64,000 nt of DNA from Lysinibacillus sp. KCTC 33748 (GCF_002237755.1 NZ_MWSJ01000003.1:62001-126000); one strand, 5' to 3'; numbered from the stretch's first letter, positions 37,596 to 47,483 are shown. Notes: generated from the sequence alone by a model not told the origin. Numbers and translations are program-made.

Positions 37596-38921
37596 ATGAA
37601 AACGGCTCAATTAATCGAACAAATTCCTCAAATACCAACCTTTAAAAAGTTTGGTAGAGTTACTAGAGTTGTCGGCTTGATGATTGAGTCGCAAGGTCCA
37701 GATAGTTCCATTGGTGACGTTTGTAAAATTTATGTGGAAACTTCTAAAAACGGTCATCAAATTATCTTGGCAGAGGTTGTAGGCTTCAAAGATGAAATTG
37801 TCGTCTTAATGCCTTTTACCTCACTAAGAGAAATATCAATTGGCTGTCTAGTTGAAGGTACAGGGGCACCACTTGAAGTAAAAGTTGGCCCCGAACTAAT
37901 CGGTAAAGTACTTGATTCTATGGGGAATCCAATAGATGGAACTTTATTACCGAAAGGATTAATGTCAGTTCCGACAGAGCAGGACCCACCAAATCCGCTA
38001 ACACGCCCACCTATTAATGAAAGACTTGAAGTAGGTGTTAAAGCAATTGATGGCATGCTTACAGTGGGTAATGGACAACGTGTTGGTATTTTCGCAGGAT
38101 CTGGGGTCGGGAAAAGTACATTGCTCGGTATGATTGCGCGAAATACACAAGCGGATTTAAACGTAATCGCATTAATTGGAGAGCGTGGTCGTGAAGTTCG
38201 TGAGTTTATAGAGCGAGACTTAGGGCCAGAGGGTTTAAGTCGTTCTATAGTTGTTGCTGCCACTTCCGATCAGCCTGCGCTGATGCGTATTAAAGGAGCC
38301 TTTACTGCAACAGCGATTGCCGAATACTTTAGAAATCGTGGTTTAAATGTCATGTTGATGATGGACTCCGTGACTCGTGTTGCTATGGCACAGCGTGAGA
38401 TTGGTCTTGCGACAGGTGAACCTCCAGCTCAAAAAGGGTACACACCATCTGTTTTTGCGATTTTACCTAAATTATTAGAGCGCACAGGCACTAATGAGAA
38501 AGGCTCTATTACTGCATTTTATACAGTATTAGTAGATGGTGATGATATGAATGAGCCGATTGCAGATACTGTGCGAGGGATTTTAGACGGTCATATAGTA
38601 CTTGATCGAAACCTTGCCAATAAAGGTCAATATCCAGCTATTAATGTATTAAAAAGCGTCAGCCGTTTGATGAATCATGTGGCAGAACCAGAGCACAAAA
38701 AGGCTGCGGAACGATTAAGAGAACTTTATTATACATATGACAAGTCGGAAGATCTAATTAATATCGGTGCATATAAGAAAGGAACGTCAAAAGAAATTGA
38801 TGAAGCTATTTACTATGAACCGCTCATTACCGCTTATTTAAAGCAAGGATATTTAGATAAAGTGACCCTTGAGGAAAGTATGAATGAGTTAATTTCATTA
38901 TCGAACGGTGGTGGACATTAG
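37596..38921 (+). CDS. fliI: Flagellum-specific ATPase FliI
   Basis: FliI energises flagellar export substrates and is related to F1 beta. The 441 residues contain Walker A AGSGVGKST near residue 168, IALIGERGREV, Walker B LMMDSVTRVAMAQ and YTPSVFAILPKLLER. The start is 5 bases after fliH. Confidence 0.98.
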   Translation: MKTAQLIEQIPQIPTFKKFGRVTRVVGLMIESQGPDSSIGDVCKIYVETSKNGHQIILAEVVGFKDEIVVLMPFTSLREISIGCLVEGTGAPLEVKVGPELIGKVLDSMGNPIDGTLLPKGLMSVPTEQDPPNPLTRPPINERLEVGVKAIDGMLTVGNGQRVGIFAGSGVGKSTLLGMIARNTQADLNVIALIGERGREVREFIERDLGPEGLSRSIVVAATSDQPALMRIKGAFTATAIAEYFRNRGLNVMLMMDSVTRVAMAQREIGLATGEPPAQKGYTPSVFAILPKLLERTGTNEKGSITAFYTVLVDGDDMNEPIADTVRGILDGHIVLDRNLANKGQYPAINVLKSVSRLMNHVAEPEHKKAAERLRELYYTYDKSEDLINIGAYKKGTSKEIDEAIYYEPLITAYLKQGYLDKVTLEESMNELISLSNGGGH

Positions 38922-38922
38922 G

Positions 38923-39372
38923 GTGGTAAGTTATATTTATCGTTTTGAGAAAGTGTTAGCCATTCGAGAGCAGGAAAAAAATGAAACTGAAATTGCCTAT
39001 AAAGAATCTGTACGTTCTTTTGAAGAAGTAGCGACAAAGTTATATGAGTTGTTAAAAAAGAAAGAAGATTTAATAGAGTTTCAACAGGAGCGTTTAACTG
39101 TAGGTTCATCAATAGAGGAAGTTCATCATTATGCACGTTTTATTGATAGCCTCGAAAAAACAATTGCTGATGTACAGCAGAAAGTTGTTCAAGCTCGTGC
39201 AAAAATGAATTGGCACGAAGAAAAATTATTAGAAAAAAACTTGGAAGTACGTAAATTTGAAAAAATGCGAGAAAAAGATTTCAAAGTGTTCCAGCAAGAG
39301 CAGGATCGTATCGAAGGCATTTTTTTAGATGAGATTTCAACGCTTACGTATAACAAGAGGGAAATCAGGTGA
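38923..39372 (+). CDS. fliJ: Flagellar export protein FliJ
   Basis: FliJ is the coiled-coil chaperone-like central stalk of the export ATPase. The protein is almost wholly helical and rich in Glu, Lys and Gln, with EVRKFEKMREKDFKVF near the end as in B. subtilis FliJ. The start is uncertain: GTG 38923, eight bases after GGTGGTGG, gives 149 residues starting with VSYIYRFEKVLAIRE; GTG 38908 would add 5 residues and overlap fliI. It overlaps no neighbour with the chosen start; motE follows at once. Confidence 0.9.
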   Translation: MVSYIYRFEKVLAIREQEKNETEIAYKESVRSFEEVATKLYELLKKKEDLIEFQQERLTVGSSIEEVHHYARFIDSLEKTIADVQQKVVQARAKMNWHEEKLLEKNLEVRKFEKMREKDFKVFQQEQDRIEGIFLDEISTLTYNKREIR

Positions 39373-39376
39373 TTTC

Positions 39377-39982
39377 ATGAAAAAAGACAATCGACTTAAG
39401 ACGGAATTAGAAGAACAACCGCCTAAACGTAAATCAGGAGGCCTTCGAAAGTTTTTTACATGGTTTGTAATACCGGTTATGTTTGTAGCGGCAATTTTAC
39501 TTGTTGTTGCAACCCTAATGAATACGAATGTCTTTGATTTAGGGAAGAAGGCATTTGAAAGTTTACCATTCGTTCCTTCTGAAGAACAACAAGCAAAAGA
39601 TGCAGTAGTAAATAATGATTCGAAGGTTGTAAATTTACAGGCTGAAATACAAGAAAAAGAAGCAGAAATTGTACAGCTACAAAAAAAGATCGATACATCA
39701 ACAACTGAAAAAGAAAAGTTAACGACAGAAAATGAGCAGCTGAAATTTGAAGTTGAAAAATTAAATAGGGAGCAAAGTGACGTAAAGCGTGACTTTACTG
39801 ATATTTTAAAAACATTCGATAAGATGTCCCCTAAAGCAGCTGCGCCAGTTCTAATTAAAATGAGTGATACAGAAGCACTACGTATTTTAACAAATTTAAA
39901 GCCAGATAAATTAGCGGCGATTCTAGAAAAAATGGAACCACAAGATGCAGCTAAATATACAGAAATGATGGCTAAACAATAA
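39377..39982 (+). CDS. motE: MotE/YlxF family stator-associated protein
   Basis: YlxF is the Bacillus counterpart of MotE, a chaperone-like protein for the MotC/stator system. ATG 39377 follows AGGTGA and gives 201 residues; 16 upstream codons overlap fliJ and lack a ribosome site. One membrane anchor lies at about 26-47 (WFVIPVMFVAAILLVVATL), then a coiled coil (about 85-140). The C-terminal MgtE-N-like domain has KMSPKAAAPVLIKMSDTEAL. The stator role is family knowledge. Confidence 0.85.
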   Translation: MKKDNRLKTELEEQPPKRKSGGLRKFFTWFVIPVMFVAAILLVVATLMNTNVFDLGKKAFESLPFVPSEEQQAKDAVVNNDSKVVNLQAEIQEKEAEIVQLQKKIDTSTTEKEKLTTENEQLKFEVEKLNREQSDVKRDFTDILKTFDKMSPKAAAPVLIKMSDTEALRILTNLKPDKLAAILEKMEPQDAAKYTEMMAKQ

Positions 39983-40003
39983 GAACATCTGAAAGGAGGT
40001 GAA

Positions 40004-41287
40004 ATGATGGATGTATCAATGATGCAAATGATGTCTAAGGCTTTACCAACTAAAAACGCGGCTACAAAGTCTTCGACAACAGGCGATTCCGATGTGAAAG
40101 CAAATGGACCGTCGAACAAAGAAAAGTTAGCAACGTTTGGATCAGTGTTTGGAAAGGTTATTTCTTCTTCAGATAAAACACAGCAGCAAACACAGTCAAC
40201 AGATACAAAAGATACCTCTGATTTAGCAGCAGTTTTAAATGCTGAGTCTATAGAAGAAGTACTAGATGTACTAGGTATCCCACATGACGATGGCTTGTTA
40301 ATGCTTCAAATTGGTGAAGAAGGTAAAGCTGTTGCAATAGATGAAATGTTAAATCTTGATCATTTAATGGATGCATTGGGGATTGATACTGAGCAACTCC
40401 AACAATTAGTACAACAGTTGCTAGGGGAAGATCAAGAAGCAAGAGATATATGGGAGCTTTTAGCACTAGTGGATGCTCAGGCACCAGCGCTTCAAACACA
40501 AATCGTAGCAGCTATACAAGGTGAAGGACAAGTGACACCGAAAGAAATAGCGCCATTGCTTCAAGTATTAAAGTTAGCACAGCTAGTTGGACAAAAAACA
40601 GACTTAACAGCTTCACAAGAAAACGTGCTAACTAACGTCAAGAGTCTTTTGACAACGATGCAAACACAAGTTGAGACGCTTCAAACGGCACAGCAAGTAA
40701 CAACGAAAACAACAGTAACACTTCCGTTACAAGGCTTTCAGAAAGTAGTTCAACAAGTTCAAGTTACAAAACAGACAGACACAAGTGCGAATGAAATGGT
40801 GACTTCCAATACAGTCCAAACAAAAGCAGATACGTTCCAAGTGACACTACCTGCTGCAAAACCGGCGCAGTCAGAGGCATTATTAAAAGAGATGCAAGCA
40901 ATTATCAATAGAGCCCAAATCTCGAATGCACAAGGTATTACACGCTTAACATTGAAATTGTATCCAGAAAATCTAGGAACAATTCGTATCGAGCTTGTGC
41001 AAAATGACGGTGTCCTTACAGCACGTTTGCTTGCTTCAACAGCACAAGGTCGTGAATTACTTGATAGTCAAGCACATCAATTAAAGCAAGCCTTTGTACA
41101 GCAAAATATTCAAGTGGATCGTCTTGATATTGCCCAAACCTTACAAGATGCAGATCGTCAACAACGTGACCAAAGCTTCTTCAATAATTTCTTTAAGCAA
41201 CAACAGCAAGAAGAGGAAGAGCACAAAAGCGACGATGACGATGAAGGCAAGTCCTTTAGTGACTATCTAATAAGTGAGGAGGTATAA
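40004..41287 (+). CDS. fliK: Flagellar hook-length control protein FliK
   Basis: FliK measures the hook and switches export specificity through FlhB. The 427 residues have a low-complexity Gln/Thr/Ala-rich N-terminal ruler region. The conserved C-domain (about 300-395) contains [18 protein letters not shown] and [16 protein letters not shown]. The start ATG follows AAAGGAGGTGAA; an adjacent ATG codon is equally possible. It is followed 2 bases later by flgD, the hook cap. Confidence 0.94.
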   Translation: MMDVSMMQMMSKALPTKNAATKSSTTGDSDVKANGPSNKEKLATFGSVFGKVISSSDKTQQQTQSTDTKDTSDLAAVLNAESIEEVLDVLGIPHDDGLLMLQIGEEGKAVAIDEMLNLDHLMDALGIDTEQLQQLVQQLLGEDQEARDIWELLALVDAQAPALQTQIVAAIQGEGQVTPKEIAPLLQVLKLAQLVGQKTDLTASQENVLTNVKSLLTTMQTQVETLQTAQQVTTKTTVTLPLQGFQKVVQQVQVTKQTDTSANEMVTSNTVQTKADTFQVTLPAAKPAQSEALLKEMQAIINRAQISNAQGITRLTLKLYPENLGTIRIELVQNDGVLTARLLASTAQGRELLDSQAHQLKQAFVQQNIQVDRLDIAQTLQDADRQQRDQSFFNNFFKQQQQEEEEHKSDDDDEGKSFSDYLISEEV

Positions 41288-41289
41288 AT

Positions 41290-41979
41290 ATGGCAGATAC
41301 AAAGACTGATAAAATGACTGGAAAAATAACGGATGACTTATACTATCAGAATTATAAGAAGCCAGTAAGGCAAACAGGTAATAAAGAACTCGGTAAGGAT
41401 GCTTTTCTTCAATTGTTAATTACGCAATTGCAACATCAGGATCCAACAAATCCTATGGACGACCGAGACTTTATTGCTCAAATGGCACAATTCTCTTCTT
41501 TAGAGCAAATGCAAAATATGACAAAGGCGATGGAATCATTACTTGCTTCACAGCAACAAACACAGATGATGAGTTATTCATCTTTTATTGGTAAGGAAGT
41601 AAAATGGCATGAGTTAACAGATGAGAAAGATGAAAAAGGTAACTATGTAGTCAACGAAGGATCAGGTGTTATTGAGTCATTAAAATTTGTTGATGGTAGT
41701 GTAGAGTTCTTATTAACTGATGGTAAGAAAATACAACCTGGCAATATCTCGGAAATTTTAGGCGGTTCAGAAACGAATTCGAATGATAACAATATTGAAA
41801 AAGAATCTCCTCTTGTACAAGCAAGCAAGCTAATTGGTAAAAAAGTTACCTATAAAGACGGCGAGCAAGAACTACAAGGGCGTATCGTTTCTGTTTCGAG
41901 TAAAGATGGCGTTATTTATTACGTATTAGATAATGACAAAAAATTAACACAAAAAGAATTTACCGAAATAACCGAATAA
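41290..41979 (+). CDS. flgD: Flagellar hook assembly protein FlgD
   Basis: FlgD caps the growing hook. The 229 residues carry the conserved N-terminal block [41 protein letters not shown] (quoted here only by its ends LGKDAF and SSLEQM) near residues 32-75. A more variable C-terminal half contains two SH3-like repeats of the form GKxVxxxD. The start follows GTGAGGAGGT. Confidence 0.94.
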   Translation: MADTKTDKMTGKITDDLYYQNYKKPVRQTGNKELGKDAFLQLLITQLQHQDPTNPMDDRDFIAQMAQFSSLEQMQNMTKAMESLLASQQQTQMMSYSSFIGKEVKWHELTDEKDEKGNYVVNEGSGVIESLKFVDGSVEFLLTDGKKIQPGNISEILGGSETNSNDNNIEKESPLVQASKLIGKKVTYKDGEQELQGRIVSVSSKDGVIYYVLDNDKKLTQKEFTEITE

Positions 41980-41991
41980 AGGTGGAGAAGA

Positions 41992-42366
41992 ATGATGGAT
42001 CAGTTTTCATTGCATCGTGTACCATTACATCCATCTATTCGCCAGACACAACCAACGCCAATAAAATCACAGCAATCTTTTAAAGCTCATTTACAAGAAG
42101 CTACCAAGCAACAAGAACTGAAAGTGAGCAAGCATGCGCATGAACGTATTATCCAGCGTAATATTGCGATTACTGAACAAGAATGGCAGGTTGTATCGGA
42201 CAAGGTATTTGAAGCGCACTCAAAAGGTGTCAAACAACCATTAGTCTTGATGGATCAAGCAGCTTTAATTGTCAGTGCTAAAAATGCTACTGTCATTACA
42301 GCGATGGACCGCACGGAAGCAAAACAGCAAATATTTACAAATATTGATGGCACAATCGTGCTGTAA
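41992..42366 (+). CDS. Flagellar operon protein of the TIGR02530 type
   Basis: This 124-residue soluble protein matches what I remember of the small conserved family located between flgD and flgE in many Firmicutes. It carries SKHAHERIIQRNI and VLMDQAALIVSAKNATVITA. Its function is not known; the location between hook cap and hook genes suggests a role in hook assembly. The start ATG follows AAAGGTGGAG. B. subtilis appears to lack it at this position. Confidence 0.75.
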   Translation: MMDQFSLHRVPLHPSIRQTQPTPIKSQQSFKAHLQEATKQQELKVSKHAHERIIQRNIAITEQEWQVVSDKVFEAHSKGVKQPLVLMDQAALIVSAKNATVITAMDRTEAKQQIFTNIDGTIVL

Positions 42367-42445
42367 GGGCTGGACCTGTGATAGGAGGCCTAGGTGTGCT
42401 GATTGATAGAGGCACACAATTAATAGACGAAGGGAGAACGACATT

Positions 42446-43411
42446 ATGTTACGTTCTATGTATTCTGGTATTTCAGGTTTAAAAAACTTCCAAACAAAGC
42501 TGGATGTAATTGGTAATAATATTTCTAACGTTAATACTTATGGCTTTAAAAAAGGACGTGTAGTATTTAAAGATTTAATGTCTCAAACGTCAGCGAGTGC
42601 CTCTTCACCGACTCAAACTCGTGGTGGTATTAACGCTAAACAAATCGGTTTAGGTTCACAACTTGCTGCAATCGATACAATTCACGGTTCAGGTTCAATG
42701 CAAACAACGTTTCGCGAGTTAGACTTAGCTATAGCTGGTGATGGATTCTTCATGGTAGGTGATGCAAATGGTGCACCTAATGAAGACGGGGACCTAGATG
42801 CTGAAGGTTACAGCAATATTCTCTATACACGTGCTGGTAACTTCTACATGGATAGAAATGGATATCTAGTGAATGCCGATGGTAAATATTTAGTAGGTCA
42901 CGCAAATGATGAGTTATCCATTTCTGCTGATGGCGATTCAATCGATGGTGCTCAAGCTGAGGAACATAAAGCAGACAATGGACTTGCTGATATAGAAGGT
43001 AATATCGCTGAGGGTCTGGATTTCGCAACTGAAATTTCACCGATTCGTATCCCTACAACAGCACAATCAATGTCAATTAGTCAGGATGGTACAGTTGAGT
43101 ATGTAGACTATAAAGGTGATAAACAATATGCAGGTCAACTTATACTTTCAAAGTTCCCAAATGCTGGTGGTCTTGAAAAAGTGGGTGGTAACTACTACCA
43201 AACTTCAGCAAACTCTGGACAACCATACGCTCAAGTTGGAACAGTAGGAGGGGTTGGTGCCGTTCAAGCTGGTACCCTAGAAATGTCCAATGTAGACCTT
43301 TCAGAGGAGTTTACAGAAATGATTGTAGCGCAACGTGGTTTCCAAGCAAATACACGTATAATCACAACTTCTGATGAAGTTCTTCAAGAGCTTGTAAATT
43401 TAAAACGCTAA
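42446..43411 (+). CDS. flgE: Flagellar hook protein FlgE
   Basis: FlgE is the hook subunit. The 321 residues begin LRSMYSGISGLKNFQTKLD with NNISNVNTYGFKK, the axial protein N-terminus. They end with the conserved EEFTEMIVAQRGFQANTRII and DEVLQELVNLKR. The middle (about 110-200) contains an Asp/Glu-rich insert. FlgG belongs to the same family; the position after flgD and the IV-type hook N-terminus favour FlgE (formerly named FlgG in B. subtilis). Confidence 0.93.
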   Translation: MLRSMYSGISGLKNFQTKLDVIGNNISNVNTYGFKKGRVVFKDLMSQTSASASSPTQTRGGINAKQIGLGSQLAAIDTIHGSGSMQTTFRELDLAIAGDGFFMVGDANGAPNEDGDLDAEGYSNILYTRAGNFYMDRNGYLVNADGKYLVGHANDELSISADGDSIDGAQAEEHKADNGLADIEGNIAEGLDFATEISPIRIPTTAQSMSISQDGTVEYVDYKGDKQYAGQLILSKFPNAGGLEKVGGNYYQTSANSGQPYAQVGTVGGVGAVQAGTLEMSNVDLSEEFTEMIVAQRGFQANTRIITTSDEVLQELVNLKR

Positions 43412-43490
43412 GTAATTTGTAAGTAAGAAATACCAGTTAAGATTTCAAGATGCTCAAAATTAAAAACATAATTTCATATGAGGGAGGGTC

Positions 43491-43518
43491 GGGCCGGCTC
43501 TCGAGCTAGACCCGGCCC
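43491..43518 (+). promoter_or_regulatory. GC-rich hairpin between ribosome site and start codon of swrD
   Basis: GGGCCGG (43491-43497) and TCT pair with AGA and CCGGCCC (43512-43518), with one mismatch and a 6-base loop; 22 of 28 bases are G or C. A ribosome-site-like AGGGAGGGT (43481-43489) lies directly before it and the start ATG at 43526 lies 7 bases after it. Folding would bring the two together. Confidence 0.75.
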
Positions 43519-43525
43519 TATTTCA

Positions 43526-43747
43526 ATGATTGAACTAACACGTTTAAATGGCAAAGCATTTACATTGAATGCTTTATACATAGAAACGGTCGAATCTTTT
43601 CCAGATACGACCATTACATTAACGACTGGAACCAAAATCATTGTTTTACAGAGTGAAGATGAGGTGCGACAAAAGGTAACTGCCTTTTATAAAAATATAC
43701 AAATACTATCAAACCCGCATCTACGAGGTGAAGAAGATGAAGAATAA
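43526..43747 (+). CDS. swrD: Swarming motility / flagellar protein SwrD (FlbD family)
   Basis: SwrD raises flagellar motor power for swarming in B. subtilis. ATG 43526 gives 73 residues starting MIELTRLNGKAFTLNALYIE with LTTGTKIIVLQSEDEV, a FlbD-family pattern. An in-frame ATG at 43478 would add 16 Arg/Gly/Pro-rich residues encoded by the GC-rich hairpin and has no ribosome site, so I reject it. The 3' end overlaps fliL by 11 bases. Confidence 0.88.
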   Translation: MIELTRLNGKAFTLNALYIETVESFPDTTITLTTGTKIIVLQSEDEVRQKVTAFYKNIQILSNPHLRGEEDEE

Positions 43748-44165
43748 TAAAGTGTTAACGATGATTATCATCGTACTAGTAGCAATCATACTTATCGGGG
43801 GTATTGGGTTTGTGTTATATACCCAATTTAATAAGCCAGCAGGATCTCTTGAGCCAACCATTGATGAAATCGTAGAAGCTTCTGTAGAAATTCCAGAAAT
43901 TACGACAAATCTAGCTGATAACAAAATTGTACGCATATCGTTAAAAATTCAAACAACAAATAAAGATGCTGGTACTGAGTTAACGAAGCGTGATTTCCAA
44001 GTGAAAAACATTGTTATTCAAGAGCTTTCTGAAATGGAGCAAAAGGATTTAGAAGGTAAGAAAGGTAAACAAATTTTCCAACAATCATTAAAAACACGAT
44101 TAAATGAACTGATGCAAGAGGGAGAAGTTCAGGAAATTTATATTACCTCCTTCATCACACAATAA
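43737..44165 (+). CDS. fliL: Flagellar basal body-associated protein FliL
   Basis: FliL surrounds and stabilises stators at the motor. ATG 43737 after GAGGTGAAG gives 142 residues; the in-frame GTG 43728 is part of the ribosome site. One membrane segment lies at about 8-31 (VLTMIIIVLVAIILIGGIGF), followed by the extracytoplasmic FliL domain ending EVQEIYITSFITQ. Overlaps swrD by 11 bases. Confidence 0.94.
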   Translation: MKNNKVLTMIIIVLVAIILIGGIGFVLYTQFNKPAGSLEPTIDEIVEASVEIPEITTNLADNKIVRISLKIQTTNKDAGTELTKRDFQVKNIVIQELSEMEQKDLEGKKGKQIFQQSLKTRLNELMQEGEVQEIYITSFITQ

Positions 44166-44196
44166 TAAAGAAACTGCTTGAAATGGAGGTGGGCAA

Positions 44197-45192
44197 ATGG
44201 CAGGAGATGTATTATCTCAATCAGAGATAGATGCGCTGCTTTCCGCAATATCAACCGGGGAAATGTCAGCTGATGATATAAAAAAAGAGGACGAGGTGCG
44301 TAAGGTTAAAGTGTATGACTTTAAACGTGCACTACGTTTCTCAAAAGATCAAATCCGAAGTTTGACCCGAATACATGAAAATTTTGCACGATTACTGACA
44401 ACTTTCTTTTCTGCACAGCTGAGAAGCTATGTGCAGATTACTGTTGCATCAGTGGACCAAATACCATTTGAAGAGTTTGTACGTTCGATTCCGAATATGA
44501 CACTCATTAATGTGTTTGAAGTGCCGCCATTAGATGGTAATATCTTAATGGAAATAAACCCAAACATTGCCTACTCTATGTTAGATCGTTTAATGGGCGG
44601 TAGTGGGGCGAGTCATAGTAATGTGGATAACTTAACAGAAATTGAAACTAAAATTATGACAAACCTTTTTGAACGCTCATTCGACAATTTACGCGAGGCA
44701 TGGGAAAATGTTGCGGAAATTGATCCGATTTTAGTGGAGCTTGAGGTCAACCCTCAATTTTTACAAATGATTTCGCCAAATGAAACGGTTGTCGTTATTT
44801 CCTTAAATACGATAATCGGTGAGACAAGCGGTATGATCAATATTTGTATTCCGCATGTTGTATTGGAGCCTATTGTTCCAAATCTTTCTGTTCGCTACTG
44901 GATGCAGGCAAATACAAAAGAAATGTCTCCAGAGCAAACAAAGATGCTTGAAACAAGCGTGAAACAAGCACAACTACCGGTTTCTGTTGAACTAGGTATT
45001 ACCGACATTACCATTGAGGATTTCCTCACTATGCAGATTGGGGATGTCATTCAATTAGAACAAAAAATTGAAGATCCATTACTATTAAAGGTAGGAACAT
45101 TACCGAAATTTACGGTTCAACCAGGAAAACAAGGTAAAAAATTAGCAATCCAGATTATCGACCCTTTGAAAGGAGGAGACGAAGATGAGTGA
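44197..45192 (+). CDS. fliM: Flagellar motor switch protein FliM
   Basis: FliM binds CheY-P and forms the middle of the C ring. The 331 residues start with the CheY-binding motif LSQSEIDALLSAI. They include YDFKRALRFSKDQIRSLTRIHE, the CheC-like middle domain and a C-terminal SpoA domain (about 250-325). The start follows GGAGGTGGG. The end overlaps fliY by 8 bases. Confidence 0.97.
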   Translation: MAGDVLSQSEIDALLSAISTGEMSADDIKKEDEVRKVKVYDFKRALRFSKDQIRSLTRIHENFARLLTTFFSAQLRSYVQITVASVDQIPFEEFVRSIPNMTLINVFEVPPLDGNILMEINPNIAYSMLDRLMGGSGASHSNVDNLTEIETKIMTNLFERSFDNLREAWENVAEIDPILVELEVNPQFLQMISPNETVVVISLNTIIGETSGMINICIPHVVLEPIVPNLSVRYWMQANTKEMSPEQTKMLETSVKQAQLPVSVELGITDITIEDFLTMQIGDVIQLEQKIEDPLLLKVGTLPKFTVQPGKQGKKLAIQIIDPLKGGDEDE

Positions 45193-46423
45193 TGAAATGC
45201 TCTCCCAAGAAGAAATTGAAGCGTTATTAAGGGGCGAAACGTTGGAAGATAAAAACAGCGGCACTGAAGCTTCTACAAGTGAGGATATGAATGATTTAAG
45301 AGTAGAGGATTACCTCGATTCGTTTGCCCAAGATGCGTTAGGTGAAGTAGGAAATATATCTTTTGGAAGCTCTGCCACAGCGCTTTCAGCGTTATTAGGG
45401 CAAAAGGTAGATATTACTACCCCAAGTATTTCAATGATTAACCGAAATAAATTAGAAGAGGAATTTCCTCATCCTTATGTAGCCGTACAGGTTGAATATA
45501 CAATCGGATTAACAGGTATGAATTTACTCGTTATTAAGCAATCTGATGCAGCGATAATTGCTGATTTAATGTTAGGTGGAGATGGCTTAAATCCGAAACC
45601 AGATTTAGGTGAGATTCAGCTAAGTGCCGTGCAAGAAGCTATGAATCAAATGATGGGTTCTGCGGCTACTTCAATGTCGACAGTATTTAATAAAAAAGTG
45701 GATATTTCTCCACCTACTATCGATTTAATGAATATTTCTCAAAATGAAGGACGAGAAAATATTCCTGAAGATGATTTACTCGTAAAAGTATCGTTCAGAT
45801 TGAGAATTGGTAATTTAATTGATTCGAATATCATGCAATTATTACCGCTGAAATTTAGTCAAAACATTGTCAAATCTTTATTAGGAGAAACAGAATCAAT
45901 CGAGGAACCTGTGGCTGCAACACTAGTACCTGAAGCGCCAGTAGCACCGTCGCCTGTCCAACAACAAGCGCCTATGCAACCACAAGCACCTGTAACACCG
46001 CCACCTGCGCAGCCAGTATATCAACAGCAGCCAGCGCCGGTGCAACAACCAATGTATCAAGAGCAACAGCCGATTCCGCAAGCAACAAGACCTGTTCAAC
46101 CGGTCAATGTTCAACAAGCACAGTTTGCTAGTTTTGATCCGAACGTTATCTCGCAATCTGAAGCTAGAAATTTAAATATGCTACTTGATATTCCATTGCA
46201 AGTTACTGTAGAGTTAGGACGTACAAAGCGTTCTGTAAAAGAGATATTAGAACTATCTAGTGGTTCGATTATTGAACTAGATAAATTAGCTGGTGAACCA
46301 GTTGATATTTTAGTTAATAGCCGTTTAATAGCTAAAGGTGAAGTCGTTGTTATTGATGAAAACTTCGGTGTCCGTATTACAGATGTTTTAAGTCAAGCAG
46401 AGCGTTTGAATAATTTAAGATAG
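45185..46423 (+). CDS. fliY: Flagellar motor switch phosphatase FliY
   Basis: FliY is the Gram-positive C-ring protein that also dephosphorylates CheY-P. The 412 residues (378 in B. subtilis) start MLSQEEIEALLRGE, a CheY-P-binding motif. They continue with a CheC-like phosphatase domain (about 35-235; EVGNISFGSSATALS and AMNQMMGSAATSMS carry the Glu/Asn sites). A Pro/Gln-rich linker (about 240-310) precedes the FliN-like SpoA domain (about 325-410). The long linker explains the extra length. Confidence 0.96.
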   Translation: MSDEMLSQEEIEALLRGETLEDKNSGTEASTSEDMNDLRVEDYLDSFAQDALGEVGNISFGSSATALSALLGQKVDITTPSISMINRNKLEEEFPHPYVAVQVEYTIGLTGMNLLVIKQSDAAIIADLMLGGDGLNPKPDLGEIQLSAVQEAMNQMMGSAATSMSTVFNKKVDISPPTIDLMNISQNEGRENIPEDDLLVKVSFRLRIGNLIDSNIMQLLPLKFSQNIVKSLLGETESIEEPVAATLVPEAPVAPSPVQQQAPMQPQAPVTPPPAQPVYQQQPAPVQQPMYQEQQPIPQATRPVQPVNVQQAQFASFDPNVISQSEARNLNMLLDIPLQVTVELGRTKRSVKEILELSSGSIIELDKLAGEPVDILVNSRLIAKGEVVVIDENFGVRITDVLSQAERLNNLR

Positions 46424-46444
46424 TTTCAATTGGAGGAGTTAACC

Positions 46445-46807
46445 ATGTCTAAAAGAATTTTGATTGTAGACGATGCTGCATTCATGCGCATGATGATCAA
46501 GGATATTTTATCGAAGAATGGATTTGAAGTTGTTGGGGAGGCAGCTGATGGTTTGCAGGCTGTTGAAAAGTACAACGAATTAAAGCCAGATTTAGTAACA
46601 ATGGATATTACAATGCCAGAGATGGACGGTATTGCAGCTCTTAAAGCAATTAAGGGTTCACATCCAAATGCAACTGTCATTATGTGTTCAGCAATGGGAC
46701 AACAAGCAATGGTAATCGATGCAATTCAAGCAGGTGCGAAAGACTTTATTGTGAAACCTTTCCAAGCTGATCGTGTAATTGAAGCGATTCAAAAAGCTCT
46801 AGGATGA
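46445..46807 (+). CDS. cheY: Chemotaxis response regulator CheY
   Basis: CheY-P binds FliM to control motor rotation. ATG 46445 after GGAGGAG gives 120 residues, a single receiver domain. It has Asp9-Asp10 (LIVDDAAFMR), phosphoacceptor Asp54 (TMDITMPEMDG), Ser/Ala in MCSAMG and Lys in FIVKPF. There is no output domain. Located in the operon between fliY and fliO as in B. subtilis. Confidence 0.97.
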   Translation: MSKRILIVDDAAFMRMMIKDILSKNGFEVVGEAADGLQAVEKYNELKPDLVTMDITMPEMDGIAALKAIKGSHPNATVIMCSAMGQQAMVIDAIQAGAKDFIVKPFQADRVIEAIQKALG

Positions 46808-46811
46808 TTGA

Positions 46812-47483
46812 ATGCAAATGTTAAAATCATTTCGTCTAACGATGATTTTCGCATTTCTTGTATCCTTCCTGTTTTTGTACCCTACAACGACTTCTGTATA
46901 TGCAGAATCTGACACGAATTTTGTGAGTGACTGCATTAAAGGAGATTGTAAAGAAGATAGTACTCCAGCTGCTAAGAAAGATTCAGATATACCAGCGGCT
47001 GGAGGCTTATCTGCGTGGGAATACATAAAAATGGTTTTGGCGCTTATTTTTGTTGTAGCTTTATTTTATGGATTAATGAAGTTTTTAAATAAAAGAAATT
47101 TAAACTTTCAACGTAATCAATTAGTACAAAATTTAGGCGGTTTATCACTAGGTGCCCAAAAGTCAGTACAACTATTACAAGTAGGTAAAACACTTTATTT
47201 AGTTGGGATCGGTGAGGATGTCCAGCTATTACGTGAAATTACTGATCCCGATGAAGTTGCAACACTTTTAGCACTATATAATGAACGACAAGAACTTGCA
47301 GCAACATCACCGTATATTGCAGAAGTATTATCTAAGTTTAAGAGAAAAAATAATGAGAGTTCATCCGTACAGCAAAAACAAACCTCTTTTGGTGAGCTGT
47401 TCGAAAAAAAGATTTCCGAAATTAAACAGGAGCGCAATGAAGAACTGGAGAAATGGAAGCAAAAGGAGAATGATGATAAATGA
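46812..47483 (+). CDS. fliO: Flagellar biosynthesis protein FliO (FliZ)
   Basis: FliO helps assemble the FliP core of the export gate. The 223 residues have an N-terminal signal peptide (about 1-32, ending VYAES). A short Cys-containing extracytoplasmic loop (SDCIKGDCKEDS) and one membrane segment (about 75-96, MVLALIFVVALFYGLMKFL) follow. The FliO domain has LGAQKSVQLLQVGKTLYLVGIG, then a charged tail. In B. subtilis the orthologue is named FliZ. It overlaps fliP by 4 bases. Confidence 0.9.
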   Translation: MQMLKSFRLTMIFAFLVSFLFLYPTTTSVYAESDTNFVSDCIKGDCKEDSTPAAKKDSDIPAAGGLSAWEYIKMVLALIFVVALFYGLMKFLNKRNLNFQRNQLVQNLGGLSLGAQKSVQLLQVGKTLYLVGIGEDVQLLREITDPDEVATLLALYNERQELAATSPYIAEVLSKFKRKNNESSSVQQKQTSFGELFEKKISEIKQERNEELEKWKQKENDDK

